A DNA stretch of 64,000 bases from contig JBAMJV010001330.1 in NCBI GenBank assembly GCA_037951105.1, positions 124,001-188,000 on the forward strand, read 5' to 3'. Below, piece by piece: positions 11,796 to 25,131 of this stretch (positions are counted from its first letter, which is position 1; the number at the start of each line of letters is the position of its first letter). The translations under genes were made by a program, and so were the position numbers. The DNA is from Echinarachnius parma (Eukaryota > Echinodermata > Echinoidea > Clypeasteroida > Echinarachniidae). Below the pieces are notes generated by a model, which did no database searches, was not told the origin of the DNA, and worked only from the letters and a program-made list of their open reading frames with translations.

Positions 11796-14700
11796 CTACA
11801 GGAATAAGATAGAGGAAGAGCAAAATTAGATATGATGATAAGGTTTCCTTGTGTGAGAGGCAGTAAAGTTGAAGAGCAGGCAAGCACAATGTCAAATCTA
11901 CATGTTTATGATGGAGTAATACACAATAATAAGAATAATGATAAGAGCATATCTTTTTCAACCCTAGAAAGCTTAATACAGTCTTTTATAATGACTATTC
12001 ATACCCTACAACTAAACAAGGTCCCCTTTTTCTCTTGCCCGGAGCAAGTAAAAATTAGTGGCGGGCAAGTAAAATTTAATAAATTACTATGAAAAAACTA
12101 TGAGAGAACAATGTTATTTCATATGTGTAAATCTCATCTAGAAGTAAGAAGGCAAGTAAATTTTATGTTGGGGCAAGTCAAATGTCAAAATTTATGATTT
12201 TACTTGCCCGAAACGGGCCAGTACAGAAAAAAGTTAGTGCGGAGGCTTGCTATAGGCATCATTATTATTGCTTCACAAAAAACTTACCACAGGGAAAAGG
12301 GGCCTGTCGTCTCTGTTGTATGCAAAGCAGTCGGTCATTACCCTCTTGAGAGCCTTGGGGGTGTCATTGCGGATCTTGGTCTGATCCGGTTGCAGGTAGC
12401 CACGCCCTACCATCCAGATGATCTAAAAAAAGAAAATAAACATTCATTTTAGGAGAATAGATTCTGCACTTTCTAAATTTATCAATATCATTCAAAATTG
12501 TGAAGCAAAACAAGTCTATAACAAGTCTCAAGGAAATAAACATTCATTTTAGGAGGATTGCTTATAAAGGTTCCAAAGTGATCATCCACCAATCATTCAA
12601 TTTTATCTCAAATGTGCAGGCAAATCAATCTGTCATGAACCTCTTTAGAAGCCTTGAGAATTTGATTACGTATCTTGGTCTAATCAGGTTTGAGGTATCC
12701 ATGACCAACAATCTAGATGATCTGAGAATAAAATTATAAAAATGTTATCAATTGTAGTGAAAATGTTAACTTATATTGAAATCAAATGAGTCCAGAGCCA
12801 ATATTCAAATTGTATTTTAGACTTGAGCAAAAATTCACTGACATATAAAGTATGAGATAAAACATTAAATTGAATACCAGTCTAAGTATAATATGTTCAA
12901 AACACAGCGCTTGAATAAATATAAGACCTAAAAACAAACCTACCTGGTCTTTGTTACTGATGGTTTCATAGGGCAGACTCTTTGAGACCAGTTCAAAGAG
13001 CACTACACCAAATGCATAGACATCAGACTGGAACGAGTAAGGGTTGGTGTCCTTCATACGTATCACTTCTGGGGCCTGTTAGAGAGGAAAATATGATAGC
13101 ATAAGATTGTTAGATAAAATACAGCATCTAGAACTAGTGGTTTGTATGTTCTATTAGAGTGGGAATAAGATAAATGAAAGAGCATTTAATCAAATGTATT
13201 ATCTAGACCTAATGGTTTGCACAAAAGTGTTTTTTAAGACCAATTCAAAGAGCACTACACCAAATGCATTGACGTCTGACTGGAACGAGTACGAGTTGGG
13301 GTCCTTCATACAAAAGGAGGGGGATAAGATAGAATGTACAAATTAATTAATTTTCAGTAAGTAAAATTAAAAATATTGCGACTTTGTTATGATTTTGTGG
13401 GGACAGTTCAAACTGTTGCCAGACCAAAGTCATCTATCTAGACCATTTGGTCTTTAGGAGCCTTCAAACTAGTCCTAAACAAGTGTCCTGTTAAGTTTGC
13501 CATTGATACAAACAAACAAGGGCTATTATGCTTACCATCCAGAGTATTGAACCTGAAGGCTGCTCAAACTGATGCGAACCACTCCACCTGGACTTGACTG
13601 TGGCCAGACCAAAGTCACCTATCTTCACCGTTAGGTCGTCATGGAGGAAAATATCTTGGGTGGGAGGCATAGGGTTAAGGGAAATTTTCAAAGAGAAATA
13701 AATACATGAATAAACCTTTTTTATGATTTTGTTATAGGTTTTGTTTTCACAAGATAACAGTCAAATTTAATTGTTTAAATCTTCCCTTTTTCAAAGATAA
13801 AATCCTTAAATTTTATTATCACACAAAATCAAATTAATCAACCCATTTAAGATGATTTGATTTGGATATAACATACATTCTCCATAGATCCCACCCTGGG
13901 TTTTTTAGGGACAAGTCCTACATAGGTTTACATTCAATGCAAAATGATTAAGTATGTTTAGACCAAATAAATTACAATGGAACAAAGAAGACAACAAAAT
14001 CACACAAATAAGGAGACAACTTGAAGATAGACACTTCACAAATATTATCTTGCACCCCATTCATACTTGCGTCTAGCACTGGCTCGGCACTGGCCTGGGA
14101 TAAGATGTCTACCCATTCATACTAGGCATCAACACTGGACAAGTAGTACAGTGAACCCTATTGTATTGTGACGTCACAATGGCTATGCAAAACGTGTGCG
14201 CAGAGCACCCGTGTTGATAGAATAAGATCTAATGCGCATGCGCAAATCCAGGCCACTGTTAAGCCACTATTCATTTATACTTGCGTCTAGCACTGGCTCA
14301 GCGACGCAAGTATGAATGGGATGTCACATTCAGCTTTTGCATATATATATTTCTAAAGTTTTCTTTAAGTTGGAAAAGGATACTGTTTGACTTCAGGTCT
14401 CTATGGATGATGTTCTTCGCATGAAGGTAGCTGTACAGACAAAGAATATAAATTGCAATAATTGTCAATTAACAACATTTTATACAAGATTTAATATAAA
14501 TGAGAAATTTATAGTCACGATGGATAGACATAAATGATAATGTATTCATTGATTATCACTTCTTATAAATTGACAGTGAACATATTTACTTACAACATCA
14601 TATTAAATGGCTATAATATCATAGTTATGAAATAAATTAAAAAGTTATCAGAATTTAACATTTCAACATTTTAAATGCTATTACAGAAAATTGAAATTAT

Positions 14701-17700
14701 ATTTCTATTTTCCTTCTTTTCAGATTAAAGAATCATATGTGCATAATGCTATGACTGGAAGCCAAGAAAAAAGTTATTATTTTTATACAAATATGGACTT
14801 TTGGGTTTATAAATTAATTTCTGTGGAATACTTACTCCATACCCTGCGCAGTTTGCCTTGCGATGTCGATGAGTTGATGCATGGCAAAGGTTGTGTCTTT
14901 GACATGGATATGTTTGTAGAGCGACGATCCCTCGCACCACTGTGTTACGATCGCTAGCTGCGGTTTCGACGTACAACCCATGAACAGCAGAATGTGCGCA
15001 TGTCTTGTTTTCCTTAATTGTTTGAAACGGGAGGAATTAAAATTTGTAATGGTAGGTAACATATATATCATCTTAAACAAAATTTTGTTTTAATGTTTGT
15101 AGACTCACAATCACTAACATTATTGCACTACAATTGCTACTTGCAGTTTTGAGGTAAATCATGCAACAAAAATGTGTGCATACAATATTCTAGTGTATTG
15201 TTGGAAATGAGACTAAAATGGCAGGTTACAAACATTGACATGAAAATGTATTTAGAGAGACAATCCCTTGCACCACTAGGTAACCATTACTTGATTATAT
15301 GAATTTGACTTTATAAAGGCTGTACATTTTTTGTTTTTCCACCGAAAAAAAAACAAATATGGTTAGCCATCTCAGGAACCGAATAATTGTTTTGATGTAT
15401 CTTTTTTCATGTCTTTTTTGTTTGTTTAGTTTCAATTATGATTTAGCGAATAATTATACTTTCCCAACTTGGCTAACTGGAAAATCATTTCTCATCACAT
15501 TTGATTAAATTCTTATCTACATGTATTGCACTACTGACAATTCTTGTCAGGAAAATAAAGGGTAACAAACTTTTACACTTGTCACACCACTCTGCTAAAT
15601 TATGTTAAATCAACACCTTCCAGAAATTTACATTCAACAATTTATGTTGTAATCTCCATGAAATTCACATTCAAGGAATTTTGCTTCCACCACCCTGAAA
15701 TTTACATTCAAGGAATTTTGTTTATTAGTCCCTTCAATTTACATCCAGAAGAATTTAGGTTTCACCACCTTGAAATGTACATACACAGGAATGTTGTTAT
15801 GTTATTGTCTCTGAAATTTACATTCAAAAGAAATTACTTCAACCACCCTGAAATCTACATTCAAGGAATGTTGTTGTTCAGTACATGAAATTTACATCCA
15901 AAGGGCTTTGCTTTCATGTCCATAATTAGTGGGGGCCAATGATCTAGAGACCTATTATCTAGACAATTTTGGGTGTCACCGCCTAAAATGTACAAGGTCA
16001 AACTGTATGAACTTCTACAACAGCACAAAATATGGTTCAAGATTTTAAATTGATAAGGGACTTCTATAAGCTAAAATTGAGTGAAGCTTACCTTAAGACG
16101 GCGACTTCATTCTTAAATGCTTGAAGTTGCGACGGTGTTGGATCTTTCACATTCAGTCTCTTCACTGCTACCGTACCTGTTAGTGGCGAATAGGAAAAGA
16201 AAATGCTTTCAAAATCAAGAATATTTTGAGTGATAATTTTAAAATTCATCATAATTTATTTACCTTGTGCCTTTCCAACTTTGTTTTATTCACATCAGGC
16301 TATAGTAAATTCCATTCAGCAAATTCATGTTTTGAAGAAATGGGCATTTTAAGTTCACATACTGTGTGTAAAGGACCTATGATTGCAAAATTGAAACAAT
16401 CATACTTCGCCAATTATTGACCAATTTGTTAGAACAAAGCATCAACTGAAAGCTTGTGATGAGGCCATTCTAATGGTATGAAAATCTACATTTTGATTTT
16501 TACCAACAAGTGTATAGCCGGTCAAATTTAATACAATTTCTACTAATTAACATAAGATGGCGTTTAAATTCAAAATTTTAAGTGCAACTAAAGCCTTGGT
16601 TACATAGCATCCATTCTTTCCTTTGCTTTCAATAGAATTCAATCCTACAATTTGAATTTGATTTATAAATAAACTCCTTGAATAGAGTCATCTGATTGTG
16701 AACATTTGTTTTATGAAGTTTTTATTTGTACATGGTCAACTTGCTCTTTTGGACTTGACGTTTCAAACATCTTCAATGCTCTTCCTCAGTAGTTATACTG
16801 CAGTCAGACACAGTTTATCTACTGAGGAAGAACATTCAAGATGTTAAAAACGTACAAGTTCAAAATAACTCGAGAAAAAACTCTTGTGGCTGCCTTACCA
16901 TGCCACTGGCCACTGAACAGCTTTGAGAATTATTTCACTTTGAAAATTTGAAGTGCAACTGGGGCTTTGGTCATAAATCATCCATGAATTGGAGAAGACA
17001 AGTAAAATGATCTGTTCAACCCTACTTTGAAATGTTCCCGAGAATAATTTGTGTTTTGACTTACCATGCCACTGGCCACTGAACACAGTTCCGAAGGACC
17101 CTGACCCTATCCTCGTTCCTAGTTTGATCTCATCCGCTGGTATCTCCCAGTCCTCATTCGAGTCTCTTCTTTGCCTCTGAAAGATTAAACAATCAAAGAA
17201 TCATCAGTGAATGAAATATCCAAAATGCCCAAAAGAGCCCCAGTGAATCTGCATAGAGTTCAATGCAAAATGGATTTCAGGGTGTTTTGGGACTGACCAC
17301 TGAACACTTGTACCTAGTTTGATCTCATCCACTGGAATCTACCAGTCCTCATTCGAGTCTCTTCTTTGTCTCTGCAAGTTTAAGCAATCAAAGAATCAGC
17401 AGTGAAAAACTACATGTACATGGGGGTAATTTTTAGTAAGATACAGAGAAATTAGAACAAACATCCATTTACCATAATCATGTTTATTGATGTTTTTACT
17501 GTATTTTGAGCATCTAACCCTAGTTCCTGATAGAGTACTATTGAGTTTTTACTGTATTTTGAGCATCTAACCCTACCTAGTTCCTGATAGAGTACTATTG
17601 ACTGTCTATATTGGAATCTGATCTCAAAAGGATAAAAATGAGAGTAGAGAATATCTTTGTTTTAAACCGATACTAAATAATATATTTTTAAAGGCTTCCT

Positions 17701-20700
17701 TACCCTAGTCTTTTTTATTATACCAATGCACTAATTAATGTGAAAATGGAATCCCTATTTTTCTCTTGAACCTGTTTAGACCTTCTTACCCTACTAGTTC
17801 CTGGTAGAGTTACCGCTTTGATTCTGTTATCCTTGGAGTCTGATGATCTCGCCTTCCACCTGTGCCCGTGAGTGGGTGAGGCCTGCATCCGATTGGGACT
17901 ATATGTCTTTTTCAAACCAATGTACTAATTAATCTTTAGAAAATGGAATCCTTCCTTCTTCTTGAATCTTTTCAAAATTTCTTACCCTACTAATTCCTGG
18001 TAGTGTTGCTGCTTTGACTCGGTTATCCTTCACGTCCGATCTCGCCTTCCACTTGTGCCCGTGAGTGGGTGAGGCCTGTATCCGATTGGGACTATGCACG
18101 TTGATCATGTTGGTTGTGTTTGGTAGACTAGAGGCCAGACCTGGAACACCAAAGATGAAACGATTTAATACCAAAAAAGTGAATGAAAAATAAAACCATC
18201 AAGAACTTTTCTATTCAATTCGGTTCAAACAATCTACTTTGGAAAAGGGGAAAATAAAGGTGAATTTTGAGGGGCTATTTAATTTGTTAACCTGTATGCA
18301 TTTTTAAACAACTCTCTGAAATGTACAAGAATTTAAGGGGGCCCTTTTTGGCATATTAGGGGCTATTTTACCATGAAGTGTATTGACTATAATTTTGCCA
18401 GTGTTATGGCAGCTCTATTGACATGACATACCTGGATATTGCACCAAGATTTATCATTTTAGAGTTCAGAGTCTTTTTTAATTAAGAATATTTTTAACAT
18501 TATTTTTATGTGCGCCTAACTGGCGGAAATACTCCAAAATGTAGTTGAAAATGTGCACTTTGTGTGCAGGAATGATTGCAGTGCTCCCTGCATGAATGGG
18601 CAGTGCTTGAAAAAAAGTAATGAAAATGATAGTCTGAAAACATGATAACTACTGCAGAATTTCTTTGCATCAAACTCAAATTCTTCCTTGTCATGATTTT
18701 TCTTTCTATATTTTCATGTTCTCTCTTCTGTTACTCATAAGTAGATACATGTAATTGGCACTCACTACACATCATTTCAACCTGTATATATTTGGGGAAA
18801 AAATGATTTAACGGCAAACAATAAAACCATTAATCAAAACGTCTATTGAATGAATCAGTGTGATAGTGAAACAAATGAGCAGGTACTGACTTGATAACAT
18901 GAATAACACTCACTGCAAAGGGTAACTTAATAATAAAAATATAGTAATTATATATTTGTAAAGTGCACAAACTGTCTGAAGTACACAGTTACTATGATCA
19001 GCCCAGGGCCTAGGGGCTCGATTAAGATCCAGCGACATTTTCTATGGTAATTATCATCATTCGCTCTTACTCATCGATGTGAATATGCTAGAATAACATA
19101 AAACTCGAAAGAACGTAGCAGAGCATACATGTACATGCACCTCCCTTACTAATTCAACCGTAATGGATTACCCAAGCATATGTAGAGATCAGTGGAACTA
19201 GGGCTGGTGCTGTGTTATGATCAAGCTCTCGCCCCCTGATCACTTATTTCAAACTGCACATGTATATAGCACACCATCTAAACTCCCCAAGGAGCATACT
19301 AGCCCCAAGCTAACAAGTTGGGCATTGGATTAATTTACATGGGAACATGTAGTACCCCTTTATACTCGTGGGTAGAGCACAACAAATTTAATTAAATGAT
19401 ATTGCTATAGCCTATGGGACATAAAAGTTAGGGACATCAATAGGTTTTCAAATTTGGTTACAAACTGATCAGTATAAAAAGAAAGTGAAAATGCCAGCAT
19501 TTGGCTCCCCTTTAAAGGGTTAAGGAGTCAAGCGCCTATCCTATCCAATCCTGTCACAGCACCTCCACTGTCAGTGTAGTGATGATAGAATAGTTGACTG
19601 TAATCATTTGTCAAGTGGGTGTTTGGCTGAATTACGTAAATTCATCCAAAAAAATGAAAATACAAAAAACATCATTTTTTCAAAGAAATATAACAAAAAA
19701 TGTGAAATAAAACCTAATAAAACCTCAATGGTAACAACATTCTCAATGTCTTTGGACACTTCTACATATACACTTGCCATGCCAGGAAAGATCATGAATG
19801 GTCATGAAAAGAGTGGACATTGAACAGGATATACTCAAGTCCGCACTCAAGACAGCTTTTGATGGTCTCGTGACTCGGGGACTCGGACACTGAGCCAAGT
19901 CACAATGTAAACTTGTGGACTCGCCTACAGCCCGACATTGAAACTTTGCAGATATGTAGATATATCAAGATAAGGCAAACTATTTTAAGAACCTTTTACT
20001 TTTTTTTCGCGCAAAGACAATATGAACACCACAAATGATAACCTGTATAAACAAAAACAAAACAGTTATTCAACTCCACAGCAATAGTGGACCAAATATA
20101 TAAATATGTGAAAAAATGTGTTAGTATGGATTTTGTAAATAAAAAGTAAAAAGATAAGTTATGAGATGAAGCATATGAGGCAGAATGTTTTCTGGAAAAA
20201 ATAATTAGTAATCTTGTGGATGAAGAAAAACTGTGAAATCTTTGGCAACTACAAATGTACCAACACTCGCAGTTACCTGGAAAGTTACATGTAGGTCTAT
20301 GCCGAGGTTTTCTGACTGTAAAAAAGCAATGCCAATTGAAAAACTGGTAAGCAATACTGTTCCTGTGCAGAACATGTAATTCAAATATAAGACGAACTCA
20401 TTGGAAAACTCTTTGTGAATTAATTCAAACAAGGGTCTGACAAATGTGAGGAATGCACATGTAACCCAAACACCCAAACATTTACGCAAAATCATTTTGG
20501 GGATAGAATTGTTGGGACAACAATGTTTCAAATGTGGTATTAAATGCTTCCTAAAAATACTTAATTTACAAACATTGGAAACCTAAAAATGGCACACTTT
20601 GGTACTCCATAAGACATGATCATCAAGTGACAGACTAAACAAAACACTATTTCACCACAGTTTACAGAGGGAAGGGAGATGGCGAGGTAAAGCTTTTTTT

Positions 20701-23700
20701 TTAAGGAGTATTAAAGGGAAGACATGTTTCACACTAAACACCATGGGGCGGTATTCTACTAAATCTATCAACTTAGGCTTGACTAAGTTGATAACCTTGA
20801 ACTAACTAATCCACACTTTAGTCCGCACCTCAGATTAGTTAACCCTGCAAACTTATCACTTTAGGCTGGCTTAAGTCATAAACAGGCCTACCAGAATACA
20901 AAATTTTAGCCCGGACTAAAGTTATCAACTTAGTCGTCGGTTAGTCGACACTTAGTTAGCACTTTTATTTGCCGGACTAATTTAGTAGAATACCGGCCCA
21001 TATCTCCAGGAAGGGGTGGGGGTGGAGAGGGGGTGGAGAGGGGGGGGGGGGGGGGGGGACAAAGTGGGCAGGAAAGACTACATGTTACACTACAGAACAG
21101 GTTAAACTTCTTCTTTCTTTAGGGGATGGGGAAGACAAGGTATACACTAAACACCAAATCTACTGCAAGGGGGTACAGATAATAAATTCAATTCAATTGT
21201 TTGTGCTTTTCATTCTTTCTTTTGTTGTTTTGTTTGTTTTTTGTTTGTTTGTTTGTTGTTGTTTTTGGGGGGGGGGGTTGGGGGGGGGGGGTGGGTAGAC
21301 TAAATACTACACAACACGTTTAACACCAAATCAACAAGGGGGTACAGATAATAAATTCAATTTCAATTTAATTTTGTTTTCTTTTCTTTCTTTTTGTTTT
21401 ATTGGGGGGGGGGGGGGGGGTAGACTACACACTACACAACACGTTTCAGGCGACAACTCGCACTCACCATTAGCAATGCTAGCGGCATCGTAATCAAAGA
21501 CGCCATCGGGATGGATGGCACTATTCGGGGTTAGTGCTTTGCCATGTCCACCGTATGCCCCAATGATGTTAACTGGCACACTGACAGAGTGGGCCTCTGT
21601 TCCAGCGGTGGTGTTAGGAAGATGAAGACAGAAAGTAAGAAGGAATGAGTGAAATAGAATTTAAAGGAGAATTAGAAAAGAAAGAAATTAAAACAGAGCA
21701 AAAAGGAAAGGAAGGAATAGGGAGTAGTAAAAAAAAAAAAAAGAGGTTGAGAAAAGACAAATTATATGGATTAAGAGAAAGGTAAAGAGAAAGTGATAAG
21801 GAGTGAATGAAAAGGAGAATTAGAAAAGGGATAGATTAAAAAGAGTAAAGTGAAAAGGAAGTTTAAAATAGGGTTGGGAGATGAAGAAGAAACAAAAATG
21901 AGGGAGAAATTTTTTTGGATGAAGAGAATTGTAGAGAGAAAAGGAAAAGTAAAAAAGGGATTAAAAAAACAGGTTGAGAGAAGAAAAATTAGAAATGAGA
22001 AAACAAAAATGTCAGGATGAAGAGAAAGGGAGAGAGATAGAGAAAAGGAATGAGTGAAATAGAGAGTAAAAATGAGAATTAGAAAAGATAAAGAGTAAAA
22101 AGAGGTAATACAAATGATTCAAAGACATAACGAAAGAATGAGCCAAATGAAGAGACAGTAAAAAGTAATGATTGAATGAGAAACAATGAGAAAAGGAGAT
22201 GGGGAAGGTTGATAGATAGCAGCAAGAAGCGGTTGGAAGGAAAAGGGGTACAAGTGAGGAAAATTAGAAAAGACATCGAGGGAGAAAGAGAAAAAAAGAA
22301 AATATACAAGGAACAAAGATGAAGGTATAAATGGAAAGGAGAAAATTCAAGAGGTGAAATATTGATGGAAGAATTGGAAATATTGAGAGAGCGTGGAAGT
22401 CAGATGTATGGCGGTATTAGATAAGATGTAATTTGTTTCAATAGCAAAGAATATTTGGAGTAAAAATGAAGGCAGAAGGGGTTTTATAGGTAAGCACAGA
22501 ATACAAATAAATAGAAGTAAATCAAGTTAATTATCAAAATTATACAAAGAGCATTAATGAACACGATATGAAGATAACACAATTGTTAATGAAGAATGAT
22601 AAGAATACAACTTTTTGAAGAATATTGACGGTAGAACATGATGGTTCAATACATTAAACATAGAAGCATTAGGATGATTAAAACATTTCTCACAAAAATA
22701 TTTGGTTCCTTTCATGAATTAGATAAGAAGATAATGGACAATGGTAAGAGAGCCCAAGTGTTAATTATGGCATGAATTAATGAGTTAGTAACCAAAAAAG
22801 AAAAAGATAAAAAGTCTGCCCATAGCAAATGGGCATTGTTCATTTATCCTGATTCATAAAAAAATGCAGTTATTTCAAATAAAGTCTCTAACACACACCT
22901 CCACCCTCCATCTCACCCCGCTAAAAAGAAAAACAAACATATCAATTAATTTGTTTTTCTTTTTAAGAAAGAAAGAAATTATAAAAAATAAATAGTACAC
23001 TTAATGTAAAAAAAAAAAGTGCCCATCATTCTTGAGGAGATCAAATGTATTAATAGATATTGGCCCTAGTCCCACTGAACTGTTTCTCCTTCCGTTTGAC
23101 ATCCGGAAGGTACTAGCAGAAAACAAATGATGCGAACCAAATTCAGAATGGACTAGTAGGATACTTTGAATTTGGCTCTGTTTTGCATGAAACGAAATGT
23201 CATGGAATTTCAACATTTGCTAGATCGTTTTGCCACATTTTGGTCGGATAGGAAACAGAAGGAGAAACAGTGCAGTGGGATACTAGCACTTGCCCTGTTG
23301 CCCGGGCAAGTAAAAATCGATGTCGGGCAAGTAAAATTTCATAAATGGTATAGTTTGGTTGCCCGACTGGGCAACTCAATTTTTGCTCAACTAGGAGAGA
23401 ATAATGAAATTCTTTATGAGTAAATCTTATCCAGAAGTAAGCGGGCAAGTAAGTTTTCTGTTTGGGCAAGTCACAGTTGAAAAGTTATGATTATGCTTGC
23501 CCGAATGGGCAAATAGAAACAAATATTAGTGCGGAGAATACGTATACATTTCTTGTCTATTTTTTCCACAAATTAGTAAACAAATTTGTGATAAATAAGA
23601 AAAAAACATGAATCTACACATACCTGGATTTAATGAACTTCTATTGAATGGGAACCTCGTATGTGCACTTTCCTGTAACATTGCAAGAGAAAAAAAGGTA

Positions 23701-25065
23701 ATAATATTGTATTTATAACATGTTCAAATAACAGTTGAACTTCATATCTGTAAAAGAAATTTCAATGATTTTTATCTTTCTCTGAAAAATGACAAAATAC
23801 ACACAAAATATGAGTAATACACAGTGGCATAGCATGGTCGGATGGTAGAATGCATAGAAAGTCATGTGCAGTCATGAATCCTGTAGCATTACTCCAAGGA
23901 TGCAACAACAAAAACAACAACATAAATAGTGCAAAGTATGTTGACCTCTGAGTGAACCAGTCAGTGCCTTGAAACAAGGAAGTACAGGGCGAGATGTCTT
24001 ATCACAGTTTGTCTCTACATGCTGCTAACATATTCTACCCACTTAAAGGGATCTAGTAACTTTGTTGACATGAGCAAAAAGTGATGAAAGGTTGATAAAA
24101 TGTGTATCTGATATGTCCACTGAGTAATGTGTGAAAATATTAACTCTATGGGGATTGCACAACTTGTAGGGGACAGGTTAACCCATTGCTTACGGGAACC
24201 CGGTGGGTCCTGTATTAACTCTGTGGGGATTGCACAACTCGTAGGGGACAGGTTCACCCATTGCTTACGGGAACCTGGTGGGTCCTGTATTAACTCTGTG
24301 GGGATTGCACAACTCGTAGGGGACAGGTTCACCCATTGCTTACGGGAACCTGGTGGGTCCTGTATTAAGTGATCCATTCACTTTGTCAAATTCAACTGAA
24401 TTACTTGGAGCATTCACACACTCTTGTATCTTGTTGTTTGGCATAGACAGAAAATGATTTGGATATTTCATACAAGCAATCTGTGAAGAAATCTGACATC
24501 AATGTTCACTTTTTTTCCACTAAGTAAACATTTCATTTCATTTATTCAACCATAAACATGATAAAAAACAATACAACAAATTGCAACATTAAGACATAAT
24601 ACATTGTTCTATGGTTCGGACCATTGAGAAAGCAAGGCTTGTAGAGAAATGGCCCTTAAATATACCGTAAAACTCTGTGTATAAGACGCACTTTTTTTCC
24701 GTCGGAAATTTTTTTTTTTTTTTTTAGAATTTTTTTTTTGGGACACCCTATAGTCATGTTTAATGCATATTACACTGGTCTAGGGCATGACAAGAGCTTG
24801 ATATAAGGGGGAACATTTATCAAAATATACCTTTTTCCTACATAAATGATAGTGGTTAGCAAAACAAAATGCAAGTTTTTAAGCAGTAACACTGCTACTA
24901 ATTGAATATTCAGATATTCATGAGTAGCAGCACTCATTTAATATTCAATTTTCTAAACAGTGGTTCTACATTTTTCTCAACAAAAAAGTTATTAATGAAT
25001 TTAGTATTTTGCATATTTAATGAGCATTGCTACCTCATGAATATATGAATATTCATGAAAAAAAT

Positions 25066-25097
<32 letters not shown>

Positions 25098-25099
25098 TG

Positions 25100-25131
<32 letters not shown>

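Noticed and set aside
11525..11961. Minus ORFs of 82 and 126 codons and a 103-codon plus ORF over the RAF terminal exon.
   Set aside because: They are shadow frames. The RAF frame ([10 protein letters not shown]) is the only one with homology, and it lacks an ATG because it begins at a splice acceptor.
17790..17906. Mutually exclusive exon pair (copy B replacing copy A after exon 9).
   Set aside because: Phases do not allow it. Exon 9 ends phase 1, and joining copy B at its only visible acceptor gives an immediate TAG.
22079..22316. Two minus-strand Leu/Ser/Phe-rich ORFs that look like membrane proteins.
   Set aside because: They come from the pyrimidine-rich tract. Composition alone gives F, S and L codons, with no start context or conserved motif.
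24015..24377. Repetitive minus-strand ORF (120 codons) and matching plus-strand ORF.
   Set aside because: Both arise from a 73-bp tandem repeat lacking stops in these frames. The same repeat occurs as single copies elsewhere with stops.
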